A stretch of DNA of 64,000 nt, taken from Nonomuraea jiangxiensis. GTDB taxonomy: Bacteria > Actinomycetota > Actinomycetes > Streptosporangiales > Streptosporangiaceae. The translations under genes were made by a program, and so were the position numbers. Shown one piece after another: positions 56,548 to 64,000 of the stretch (positions are counted from its first letter, which is position 1; every line of letters starts with the position of its first letter). Under the pieces are notes generated by a model that saw only the letters and a list, made by a program, of their open reading frames with translations, had not been told where the DNA came from and ran no database searches. The stretch covers positions 124,001-188,000 of the forward strand of contig NZ_FNDJ01000004.1 of assembly GCF_900099965.1 (NCBI RefSeq), in the 5' to 3' direction.

Positions 56548-58956
56548 GTGATCCTTATCAGTGCTGGTTTGGTGCTCGCGGCGGTCGTACTGCTGATCGC
56601 GGGTTTCGTACTGGCGAAGCCGTTCCTGATCATGTGGTCCATCGTGGTCAGCGTGCTGTCCGCGCTGTTCCTGGTGATCGGGGCGTTTTTGCGGCGTAAC
56701 GAGCTTTTTCCCGGTGGCGGGCAGGCCGCTGCGCTGGCCACCCCCCCGAAAGGGCTCATGCCGCCCGGCCTCCCGCACCCCCAGACCGGCCCCATGGCTC
56801 ACCAGCCACCCCCCCGTCCGCGTACGGCGACCGTCCCGGCGGCCGGCGCACGCAGGCCCGCGAGGAGCGGCGTCTCACCGGACGCGATCGTGCTGGTGAT
56901 CCCGGGACGCAAGAGGTACCACGTGCCCGGCTGCCGGCAGTTGAGCGGTCGGGGTCACGAGGAGCTCACCTACGAGGAGGCACGCGAGGAGGGTTTCACG
57001 CCCTGCACGACGTGCCTGCCCGACGCCGTGCTCGGCGGACGGCAGTTGCCGCCTGCCGCCGACCCCGAGCCCGCCGTCCGACCCGCCTCCGCGTTCGCCG
57101 CGGAGACCCGGGCGGAAAACTCCGCGGAGACCCGCGACGTACGTTCGCCGGTCGCCCCGCCGAAGCCCGACACCAAGGCTTCCACCCCCACCACGGAGCC
57201 CGCGACCTCCACTGAGGAGGGCGCCACCGGGTGGTTCGGTCCCACCGCCGCCACCGTCACCCCCGCGTCCGCGGGCAGGAGCGCACCGTCCTCCGCCGCC
57301 GAGCAGGACGACGAGCAGGCGGAGGCAGAGACTTCTTATTTCCGGCCGCCGTCGGCGCTCAGATCCGAGCCGCCCTCGGGTCCGGCCGCGTCCCGTCCTG
57401 GCAGTCGGGGCACTTCATCCCAGCCGTCCGGCTCGCCATCGCCTGGTAAGTCCGCGCAGGCTGCCGCGACGCCCGGTCACCCCGACGCCAAGCCGTCTGC
57501 CAAGCCCGGCCAGCCGCCGGCCACGTCCGGCCAGCCACGGATCACGTCCGCCGAGTCGCCGACCACATCTGGCCAGTCGCCGGCCAAGTCCGGGCAGTCG
57601 CCGGCCAAGGGCGACCAGCCGCCGGCCAAGCTCGGGCAGTCGTCGGCCAAGCTCGGCCAGCAGCCGGGCAAGCCCGGCCAGTCGGAGGGCGAGTCTGCGG
57701 GCAGGCCGGGGCAGTCCGGGGGCAAGGCCGGAGCATCCGCAGGGCAGCCGGGGCCGAAGGGCGCGACGCCCGGGTCCGCGGGCAAGCCGGGATCGCCGGG
57801 CGCCCAGCCGGGGCGGGCCGCCTCTGGCGCGTCCGAGGACGACGACGCCTTCGAGCCCGCCACGGCCCCGCAGCCCCGCCTCTCTGCTTCCGGGGCACCG
57901 ATCCGCCCGGAGACGGCTTCCGGGCCGTCGCAGCGCCCTTCTGGGGCCGCCAAGGGGGCCGCCTCGGGAGAGCAGGGCGCGGTGGTGCATCCGCGGCCCG
58001 CGTCCTCGGCCGAGTCGGAGGCCAAGCCCAAGGGCCCGCTTCCCACGGGACCCGGTGGCGGCTCCGCTTCCGGGACCAAGCCCGGAGCTCCGCGTGCTGA
58101 GGAGAAGCCGGGGACGCCCAGCCCGAGGCCCGGTGGTTCCGGCGCGGGCGGGACGGCCGGGACGACCGACGCGTCGAAGGCCGACGCCGCCCCCGAGGCG
58201 GGCGCGGCCAAGGGCGACGCGACCAGAGGCGAGGGGAGCGGTTCGGCACCCCGGAGCGGCGGCGCGCCGGTCACCGCGTCGAAGAACGGTGGATCCGGCA
58301 GTGTCTCGCAGGTCGGTGGATCCGGCAGTGCACCGAAGGTCGGTGGGTCCGGCAGTGTCTCGCAGATCGGTGGATCCGGCAGCGGGTCGAAGGCCGGTGC
58401 ATCGGGTGGGACGTCCAAGACCGGTGAGCCGGGCGGGACGACGAAGGGCGGCAGTTCGAGCGAGACGGCCGCGACGAACGGTTCGGGCTCCGCTGCCAAG
58501 ACCGGCGCCGATGCTGAGACCGGTGGTTCGGGTGCCGCGGCCAAGACGGGTGATTCGGACGCCACCACTCGCCCGGGTGGGCCGGGCGCCGTCTCCAAGA
58601 CGGGCAGTCCGGATGCTCCGCCCAAGACGGGCGGGGCCGGGGTGACGGCCAAGGGTGGTTCCCCTTCGGGCACGCCCAGGGCGCAGGCGTCCGGCTCCGC
58701 TCCCAAGACACCGGGCTCGGGGTCCAAGGCCGAGCCCGAGACCACGGTCGGTGACACGTCCACGGGCGGTGGCACGGGGGAGCGCGGCGGCAAGGTCAAG
58801 GTCATCATCGGCACCCGTCGCTACCACAGCACCGCGTGCCCGCTGATCAGGGGCGCGGGTGAGGACGGCGTGGAGACGATGACCCTGGCGGCGGCGGAGG
58901 CGGCCGGTCTGACGAGCTGCTCCGTCTGCCAGTACGACCGCGAGACGGTCAGCTGA
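56548..58956 (+). CDS. Membrane protein with two Cys/His knuckles joined by a long disordered linker
   Basis: An 802-residue protein of unknown function. Two membrane helices (2-24, 27-49) are followed by a knuckle with Y124-H125, C129, C153 and C156 (RYHVPGC ... PCTTC). A linker of about 590 residues rich in Gly, Ser, Pro, Ala, Lys follows, with GQSPAKSGQ- and GGSGSVSQVG-type repeats. A second knuckle closes the protein with Y759-H760, C764, C791 and C794. Spacing H-x3-C-x23/26-C-x2-C recalls the Ada-type or thermonuclease-associated zinc motifs. It is transcribed behind divIVA (41-bp gap). Confidence 0.75.
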   Translation: MILISAGLVLAAVVLLIAGFVLAKPFLIMWSIVVSVLSALFLVIGAFLRRNELFPGGGQAAALATPPKGLMPPGLPHPQTGPMAHQPPPRPRTATVPAAGARRPARSGVSPDAIVLVIPGRKRYHVPGCRQLSGRGHEELTYEEAREEGFTPCTTCLPDAVLGGRQLPPAADPEPAVRPASAFAAETRAENSAETRDVRSPVAPPKPDTKASTPTTEPATSTEEGATGWFGPTAATVTPASAGRSAPSSAAEQDDEQAEAETSYFRPPSALRSEPPSGPAASRPGSRGTSSQPSGSPSPGKSAQAAATPGHPDAKPSAKPGQPPATSGQPRITSAESPTTSGQSPAKSGQSPAKGDQPPAKLGQSSAKLGQQPGKPGQSEGESAGRPGQSGGKAGASAGQPGPKGATPGSAGKPGSPGAQPGRAASGASEDDDAFEPATAPQPRLSASGAPIRPETASGPSQRPSGAAKGAASGEQGAVVHPRPASSAESEAKPKGPLPTGPGGGSASGTKPGAPRAEEKPGTPSPRPGGSGAGGTAGTTDASKADAAPEAGAAKGDATRGEGSGSAPRSGGAPVTASKNGGSGSVSQVGGSGSAPKVGGSGSVSQIGGSGSGSKAGASGGTSKTGEPGGTTKGGSSSETAATNGSGSAAKTGADAETGGSGAAAKTGDSDATTRPGGPGAVSKTGSPDAPPKTGGAGVTAKGGSPSGTPRAQASGSAPKTPGSGSKAEPETTVGDTSTGGGTGERGGKVKVIIGTRRYHSTACPLIRGAGEDGVETMTLAAAEAAGLTSCSVCQYDRETVS

Positions 58957-59337
58957 ACCCACCACGCTGACCCCCTCCCTCCCGGCACGACGGTCCGAGT
59001 CCCAGGGAGCGGAGCCCCTATGCCCTCGGCCTGTTGATCGAGTGCTCTGTGGGTGGGGAGGGGCGTGAGGCGACGCCCTCGCTCCTGGGTGGGGTGCGGC
59101 CTGGGGCGACGCCCTCGCTCCTGAGTAGGGTGCGGCCTGGGGCGACACCGCGCCCCTGGGTGGGGTAGAGCCTGGGCTACACCTCGCTCCTGGATGGGGT
59201 GCGACCTGGGGCTACACCTCACCCCGTGTGGGTTGGGCCCCGGGCTACACCTCGCCCGGTGTGGGGTTGGGCCTGGGGTTACACCTTGTCCCTGGGTGCG
59301 TTGCGTCTGAGGTGATGGTCCGGGCCGTGACATGGGT
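58957..59337 (+). repeat. Spacer with a degenerate 33-36 bp minisatellite (59071-59312)
   Basis: About seven units start at 59071, 59107, 59143, 59177, 59212, 59245 and 59279. The first two are 36 bp and nearly identical (CGACGCCCTCGCTCCTG start, GCGGCCTGGGG end); later ones begin CTACACCTCGC and are 33-35 bp. No gene is supported. The array lies between convergent genes and is G-rich on the + strand. Confidence 0.8.
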
Positions 59338-59367
59338 GCGCCCGAGACGAGGGTTCGTCTCGGGCGC
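59338..59367. terminator. Bidirectional terminator-like hairpin
   Basis: A perfect 12-bp stem, CGCCCGAGACGA/TCGTCTCGGGCG (59339-59350, 59355-59366), with a GGGT loop lies between the convergent 802-residue gene and ileS, 30 bp beyond the ileS stop. A short T-containing stretch follows on the + side. Confidence 0.75.
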
Positions 59368-59396
59368 GTGTTCTCCGGGGCTCGTCGCCGGGGGCG

Positions 59397-62300
59397 TCAG
59401 GCGCGGCGGAGTTGGAAGGTCAGGGACAGGTCCGCGTCCGTGTGGGACGGGACGTCGTCCGAGGCCGCGCCCTCCGTGACCGTGGTCGCCAGGACCTCCT
59501 CCGCCACCACCCCGCCCTCGGCGCGCAGGGCCGCGGCCAGGTCAGGGGCGGACGTGGTCCACCACAGGTCGATGCGGTCCGTGATGGACAGGCCCGTCGA
59601 CTTACGGGCCTCCTGGACCAGGCGGATGACCTCGCGGAGGAGGCCGGCGCGGCGCAGGTCGTCGGTGAGCTCCAGGTCCAGGGCCACCGTCTCGCCCGTG
59701 CCCGTGCCGATCGCCCCCGTCTCCACGGCCCAGCCCGCGCGGGGCTGCTCGGTGACGATGACCTCGTCGGGGCCGAGCATGATCTCGCCCAGCTCGTCGG
59801 CCTCCACCATGACCGTGGCGCCGGAGCGCAGAGCACGGGCCACGCGGGTGGAATCGGCGGCGGCCAGCGCGGCGGCCACGAGCTTGGTCTGGGACCCGAA
59901 ACGCTTGCCCAGAGCCCGGAAATTGGGCTTGACGCTGTAGGACACGAGATCAGCGCTGAAGCCGGACATGTCCTCAAGCGCCTGGACGTTCAGCTCGTCC
60001 GCCACCAGGCCCCGCAGCTCCTCGGGGAGCGACGGCCAGTCGTGCGCCCCCACCAGGGCTCGGGCCAGCGGCTGGCGGGTCTTGACGCCGGAGGAGGCAC
60101 GGGCCGAGCGGCCCAGCTCCACCAGGCGGCGGACCAGCGCCATCCGGTCCGAGAGCACGGGGTCGAGCAGGTCCTCGCGCACGTCCGGCCAGGACGCCAG
60201 GTGCACCGACGCCGGCGCGTCCGGGGCCCGCAGCACGTCCCAGAGGTAGTCGGTGACGAACGGCGTGACGGGAGCCATCAGCCGCATCACCGTCTCCAGG
60301 CACTCGTACAGGGTCGCGAACGCGTCCTCCGAGCCCTGCCAGAAGCGGCGGCGGGAGCGGCGGACGTACCAGTTGGACAGGTCGTCCAGGAAGTCGGCCA
60401 GGCGGCGGCCCGCCCGCTGGGTGTCGTAGTCGTCCAGGGCCGCGGTGACCTCCGCCACCGTCCTGTGCAGCTCGGCCAGCGCCCACCGGTCGAGCAGCGG
60501 GCGCTCGGCGGCCGGCGTGGCCTGCGCCAGCCGGGACGGCGTCCAGGACTCGGCGTTGGCGTAGAGGGTGAAGAACGACGCGGTGTTCCAGAGGGTCAGG
60601 AGCACCTTGCGGACGATCTCCTCCAGGGTGTTGTGCCCCACCCGGCGGGCCGCCCACGGCGAGCCGGAGCAGGCCATGAACCAGCGCAGCGCGTCGGCCC
60701 CGTGCTGGTCCATCAGCGGGATCGGCTCCAGGATGTTGCCCAGGTGCTTGCTCATCTTGCGGCCGTCCTCGGCCAGGATGAGGCCCAGGCAGAGCACGTT
60801 CTCGTAGGAGGACTGGCCGAAGACGAGGGTGCCGACCGCCATCAGCGAGTAGAACCAGCCACGGGTCTGGTCGGTGGCCTCGCAGATGAACTGCGCCGGG
60901 TAGACGCCCTCCGGCTTGCCGTGCTCACCCCACTGCGCGAAGGGCATGGAGCCGGAGTCGTACCAGGCGTCGATGACGTCGGGCACGCGGCGGGCGAGCG
61001 CGCCGCACGAGGGGCAGTCGAAGGTGACGTCGTCGACGTACGGGCGGTGCGGGTCGAGCGCGGAGACGTCCCGGCCCGCCAGGTCGCCCAGCTCCGCCAG
61101 CGAGCCCACGCAGGTCACATGGGACTCGTCCGCCTCGCACACCCACAGCGGCAGCGGCGTGCCCCAGTAGCGCGAGCGCGACAACGACCAGTCGACGTTG
61201 TTGCGCAGCCACTCGCCGAACCGGCCCCACTTGATCGTGTCCGGATACCAGTTGGTCCTGGCGTTCTCCGCCAGCATCTGGTCCTTGATCGCGGTGGTGC
61301 GGATGTACCACGACGGCAGGGCGTAGTAGAGCAGCGACGTGTGGCAGCGCCAGCAGTGCGGGTAGCTGTGCTCGAAGTGGCCGCCGCGGAACAGCAGCCC
61401 GCGGGCGCGCAGGTCCTCGGTCAGCTCCTCGTCGGCGTCCTTGAAGAACGTGCCGCCGACCATGGGCACGTCGTCGAGGAAGCGGCCGTCGGGTCCGATC
61501 GGGTTGACGATCGGCATGTCGTACTTCTTGATCACGGCCAGGTCGTCGGCGCCGAAGGCGGGGGCCTGGTGGACCAGGCCGGTGCCGTCCTCGACGGTGA
61601 CGTAGTCGCCGAGCACGACCCAGTGCGCGTCCGGGATGTCGACCAGGTCGAACGGGCGCGTGTACGTGGTGCGCTCCAGCTCGCGGCCGGTGTAGCGGGC
61701 CACCTCCGTCGCGCCCTCGCCGAGCACGGACAGCAGCGGCTCGGCCACCACCAGGACCTCGCCGTCCGCGGTGCGGGCCGCGACGTAGGTCACGTCGGGA
61801 TGTACGGCCACCGCCGTGTTGGACACCAGCGTCCACGGCGTCGTCGTCCAGATCAGCAGCGCGGCGCCCAGCTCGGCCAGCGGACCGGAGGTCACCGGCA
61901 TGCGCACGTATACCGACGGACTGGAGATCGTCTCGTAGCCGCCGGGCTGGCCCAGCTCGTGGTCGGACAGGCCGGTGCCGCAGCGCGGACAGTACGGAGT
62001 GATGCGGAAGTCGCGGAACAGCAGCCCCTTGTCGAAGACGACCTTCAGCGACCACCACACCGACTCGACGTAGGACGGGTCCATCGTGCGGTAGGCCTGG
62101 GACAGGTCGATCCAGTAGCCCATCCGCTCGGTCATCTGCTCGAACGCGTCCACGTGACGCAGCACCGACTCACGGCACTTGGCGTTGAACTCGGCGATGC
62201 CGTAGGCCTCGATGTCCTTCTTCCCCGAGAGCCCCAGCTCCCGCTCGACACCGACCTCGACCGGCAGTCCGTGGCAGTCCCATCCGGCCTTGCGCGGAAC

Positions 62301-62540
62301 GCTGAACCCGCGCATGGACTTGTAGCGAGGGAACAGGTCCTTGAACACGCGCGCCTCGACGTGGTGCACCCCGGGCAGGCCGTTCGCGGTGGGCGGGCCC
62401 TCGTAGAAGACCCACGCCGGATTGCCGGAGTTGTGCTCCACGGAACGCTCGAAGACCTTCCCGTCGCGCCACCGGTCGAGCACCTCGCGCTCCAGCGCGG
62501 GCAGGTCGACCTGCGAGGGAAGAGAGCGGAAAGACGACAT
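59397..62540 (-). CDS. ileS: Isoleucyl-tRNA synthetase
   Basis: A 1047-residue class I synthetase. It has PTANGLPGVHHVEARVF (HIGH-type motif with HH), the editing domain, zinc Cys pairs, and KMSKHLGN (KMSKS-type). Length and the HIGH/KMSKS variants fit the second, eukaryote-like IleRS branch that is often mupirocin-tolerant (inference from family knowledge). ATG 62540 has GGAGGT (62551-62556, minus) 10 bp upstream. Open frame further upstream is T-box leader, not coding. Confidence 0.96.
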   Translation of the reverse strand: MSSFRSLPSQVDLPALEREVLDRWRDGKVFERSVEHNSGNPAWVFYEGPPTANGLPGVHHVEARVFKDLFPRYKSMRGFSVPRKAGWDCHGLPVEVGVERELGLSGKKDIEAYGIAEFNAKCRESVLRHVDAFEQMTERMGYWIDLSQAYRTMDPSYVESVWWSLKVVFDKGLLFRDFRITPYCPRCGTGLSDHELGQPGGYETISSPSVYVRMPVTSGPLAELGAALLIWTTTPWTLVSNTAVAVHPDVTYVAARTADGEVLVVAEPLLSVLGEGATEVARYTGRELERTTYTRPFDLVDIPDAHWVVLGDYVTVEDGTGLVHQAPAFGADDLAVIKKYDMPIVNPIGPDGRFLDDVPMVGGTFFKDADEELTEDLRARGLLFRGGHFEHSYPHCWRCHTSLLYYALPSWYIRTTAIKDQMLAENARTNWYPDTIKWGRFGEWLRNNVDWSLSRSRYWGTPLPLWVCEADESHVTCVGSLAELGDLAGRDVSALDPHRPYVDDVTFDCPSCGALARRVPDVIDAWYDSGSMPFAQWGEHGKPEGVYPAQFICEATDQTRGWFYSLMAVGTLVFGQSSYENVLCLGLILAEDGRKMSKHLGNILEPIPLMDQHGADALRWFMACSGSPWAARRVGHNTLEEIVRKVLLTLWNTASFFTLYANAESWTPSRLAQATPAAERPLLDRWALAELHRTVAEVTAALDDYDTQRAGRRLADFLDDLSNWYVRRSRRRFWQGSEDAFATLYECLETVMRLMAPVTPFVTDYLWDVLRAPDAPASVHLASWPDVREDLLDPVLSDRMALVRRLVELGRSARASSGVKTRQPLARALVGAHDWPSLPEELRGLVADELNVQALEDMSGFSADLVSYSVKPNFRALGKRFGSQTKLVAAALAAADSTRVARALRSGATVMVEADELGEIMLGPDEVIVTEQPRAGWAVETGAIGTGTGETVALDLELTDDLRRAGLLREVIRLVQEARKSTGLSITDRIDLWWTTSAPDLAAALRAEGGVVAEEVLATTVTEGAASDDVPSHTDADLSLTFQLRRA

Positions 62541-62580
62541 TTCTGGTGGGACCTCCACGCGTGAACCGGCTGGACGGCGT

Positions 62581-62745
62581 GAAGGGACGAAGCCTGGCGG
62601 CTCCGCGGTACCACCCTTCTTGGCCCCGCGGGTGGGCGGGACCCTCTTCATTCGGCCTGCTGCCGGGTCTAATGAGCTCGGGAAGCCGTTCTTCCGGCGG
62701 CTCCGGGGTGATATCCCTCACAGTCGGGCCCCATCAACGCCTTGC
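62581..62745 (-). promoter_or_regulatory. T-box leader of ileS
   Basis: On the minus strand the leader contains GATGGGGCCCG, then GAGGGATATCACCCC with an Ile ATC specifier (62712-62710), CGGCAGCAGGCCG (stem III), GAATGAAGAGGGTCC, and the T-box core TGGTACCGCGG (62613-62603). GAAGGG/CCCTTC (62614-62619, 62581-62586) closes a stem around the T-box. Uncharged tRNA-Ile would raise IleRS synthesis, probably by freeing the ribosome binding site at 62551-62556, since no terminator U-tract is present. Confidence 0.9.
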
Positions 62746-63014
62746 AGACTTCAAACCATAACGCAGAGTGGGGGCGAAGGCTTCCCGGTTTTCCTGGTGC
62801 CGCACAGGATCGTCACCGCGAGTGGCCCAACTCCGGTCGTGAAGCCGTAAAGGCGACAAAGTTGTGGGAATGGACGTCCCTGTTGAGGAGTTGAATGCGC
62901 GAGGCGGGATAGTACGGGGGAGGTAAACCGTCCGGCGGGTCGTTTGCCGTTCCGTTATCAGGATCCTAAGCTGCCCGCACCCTTTACGACCTTGATCAGC
63001 AATGGGAGGCAGCC
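62746..63014. other. Divergent intergenic region between ileS leader and the DksA-like gene
   Basis: About 270 bp that must carry the ileS promoter (minus) and the DksA-like gene promoter (plus). A GGGAGG site lies before 63015. AT-rich hexamers occur (TAAGCT 62968-62973), but I cannot pair them with -35 elements. No gene is supported. Confidence 0.4.
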
Positions 63015-63404
63015 ATGGCGGCAGTCACGCAGACCGCTACACCGTCGATGTGGTCGGACGAGGAGCTGGCCGAGGTACGCGGCAGACTCCAGAGCGAGAT
63101 CGACGAGCTCAACGCGGACATCCTCCGCCACGAGTCCGAGATAGCCTCTGGAGACGTCACCCAGGGGGCCGGCGACGACCAGGCGGACGCCGGCGCCAAG
63201 ACGTACGAGCGCGAACGCGAGATCGCCCTTACCCTGAATGCGCGCGATCTGGTCGCGCAGAACGAACGCGCGATCGCCCGGATCGACGCAGGGACCTATG
63301 GAGTGTGCGAATCGTGCCACAAGCCGATCGGCAAGGAGCGTCTCCAGGCGTTCCCGAGGGCGACGCTGTGCGTGGCCTGCAAGCAGAAGGAGGAGCGCCG
63401 CTAA
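63015..63404 (+). CDS. DksA/TraR-family C4 zinc-finger protein
   Basis: A 129-residue protein with a coiled-coil N-terminus (EELAEVRGRLQSEIDELNAD) and a C-terminal zinc finger CESCHKPI ... CVACKQ. It resembles the small DksA/TraR proteins (RbpA-unrelated) that bind RNA polymerase near the secondary channel. The DxxDxA-type tip acid pair of DksA is replaced by AGDDQADAG, still acidic. ATG 63015 follows GGGAGG. It precedes lspA in many actinobacteria. Confidence 0.88.
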   Translation: MAAVTQTATPSMWSDEELAEVRGRLQSEIDELNADILRHESEIASGDVTQGAGDDQADAGAKTYEREREIALTLNARDLVAQNERAIARIDAGTYGVCESCHKPIGKERLQAFPRATLCVACKQKEERR

Positions 63405-64000
63405 CACCGGCAGCGTCTCCGGCGCCGGCACCGCCAGCATCTCCAGCCCCGGAAGCCTCCCCGGCGCCGGACACTTCCGCAACGACGCAGCCCGCTTCCG
63501 CGACGCAGCCGGCCTCCCCGGCGCACGCGGGGTCCGCGGCGCCGGCGGGCACGTCACGCAAGGTTCTCTTCGCCGTCCTCATCGTGCTGGCGGCCGTGAT
63601 CTACGCGGCCGACCTGATCACCAAGACGGTGGTGCTGCGCGCACTCGAGGGAAAGGCGCCGCTGGTCGTCATCCCGGACGTGCTGCAGTTCCGGGTCATC
63701 TTCAATTCCGGTGCCGCCTTCAGCATCGGCACCGGAATGACGCTCATCCTGACCATCATCGCGGTGTGCGTGGTCGTCGCCATCGTGCGCACCGCGCGCA
63801 AGCTGGGCAGCAGGGCCTGGGCGGTCACCCTCGGGCTGCTGCTCGGCGGGGCGCTCGGCAACCTCACGGACCGGCTGCTGCGTTATCCCTCGGGGTTCGG
63901 CCGTCCCACCCAGTTCCAGGGGCACGTGGTCGACTTCATCGAGGTGCTCCCCGGCCACTTCCCCATCATCGACTATTTCCCCGTGTTCAACATCGCCGAC
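63368..64000 (+). CDS. lspA: Lipoprotein signal peptidase LspA, truncated by the window end
   Basis: The aspartyl peptidase that cleaves diacylglycerol-modified prolipoproteins at the membrane. Visible motifs: FNSGAAFSIG, GGALGNLTDRL (first catalytic Asp), VVDFIEV and FNIAD (second Asp, at the very end). A 64-residue Ala/Pro-rich N-terminal tail precedes the first membrane helix. The start is uncertain: GTG 63368 is the only in-frame start before the tail and overlaps the previous gene by 37 bp, without a clear ribosome binding site. The last residues lie beyond 64000. Confidence 0.88.
   Translation, partial: MRGLQAEGGAPLTPAASPAPAPPASPAPEASPAPDTSATTQPASATQPASPAHAGSAAPAGTSRKVLFAVLIVLAAVIYAADLITKTVVLRALEGKAPLVVIPDVLQFRVIFNSGAAFSIGTGMTLILTIIAVCVVVAIVRTARKLGSRAWAVTLGLLLGGALGNLTDRLLRYPSGFGRPTQFQGHVVDFIEVLPGHFPIIDYFPVFNIAD

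Noticed and set aside
59412..62564. A 1050-codon + strand frame opposite ileS
   Set aside because: ileS on the minus strand has complete synthetase motifs; the opposite frame consists of Arg/Gly/His-rich antisense sequence.

Overview
The window is high-GC actinobacterial chromosome. Starts are often GTG or TTG, genes overlap by 1 to 20 bp, and there is a dcw cell-wall/division cluster, an FMN-riboswitch riboflavin operon, a meso-DAP-type MurE, DivIVA, SepF and a T-box in front of ileS. Gene order (coaBC-metK-priA-def-fmt-rsmB-rpe-rib) and the large low-complexity insertions suggest a Streptosporangiales-type filamentous actinomycete (Nonomuraea or Microbispora-like). That taxonomic placement is inference. 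No tRNA, rRNA, IS element, prophage or CRISPR array was seen.

Layout. 1-11.7 kb: housekeeping run on the + strand: the coaBC tail, a small unknown gene, metK, a helicase-motif-less priA, two paralogous unknown genes, def-fmt-rsmB (initiator tRNA and peptide N-terminus formylation, 16S rRNA methylation) and rpe. 11.7-17.6 kb: an MpaB-like oxygenase, then an FMN riboswitch and a tightly overlapping riboflavin operon (ribD-ribE-ribM-ribBA-ribH) with a PH-domain membrane protein behind it. 17.6-26.5 kb: accessory block with an Rpn-like nuclease gene and a partial duplicate of its 3' end, a cox/xdh-type molybdoenzyme maturation operon without its enzyme, an EEP phosphatase, an LLM oxidoreductase and a membrane pseudokinase. 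26.5-31.2 kb: a decayed Xaa-Pro peptidase remnant, efp-nusB, an MmcQ-like gene, a methyltransferase, a LexA-box dinB and a DUF3040 gene. 31.3-36.0 kb (minus): moxR-DUF58-transglutaminase operon, divergent from 36.4-58.9 kb: the dcw cluster mraZ-rsmH-ftsL-ftsI-murE-murF-mraY-murD-ftsW-murG-murC-ftsQ-ftsZ-yggS-sepF-yggT-divIVA, ending in an 802-residue membrane protein. 59.4-62.5 kb (minus): ileS with a T-box leader. 63.0-64.0 kb: a DksA/TraR-type zinc finger gene and a truncated lspA.

How the genes work together: the dcw cluster makes UDP-MurNAc-pentapeptide (MurC-F), lipid I and II (MraY, MurG), polymerises and cross-links it at the septum (FtsW, FtsI) under FtsZ/SepF/FtsQ/FtsL control, and sets polar growth (DivIVA). 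MraZ probably controls it through four GTGGnG repeats at exact 10-bp spacing over its promoter. Riboflavin synthesis and uptake are both placed behind one FMN sensor.

Main oddities: repeat-driven disordered insertions in several division/wall proteins (FtsL, FtsI, MurF, FtsZ and the 802-residue protein) and in RibD; three G-rich minisatellites just downstream of gene 3' ends; a series of genes with a TANNNT-like -10 about 6 bp before the start codon (predicted leaderless); an Rpn-like gene with a Shine-Dalgarno plus ATG inside it, copied as a separate small gene; and a two-knuckle membrane protein next to divIVA.
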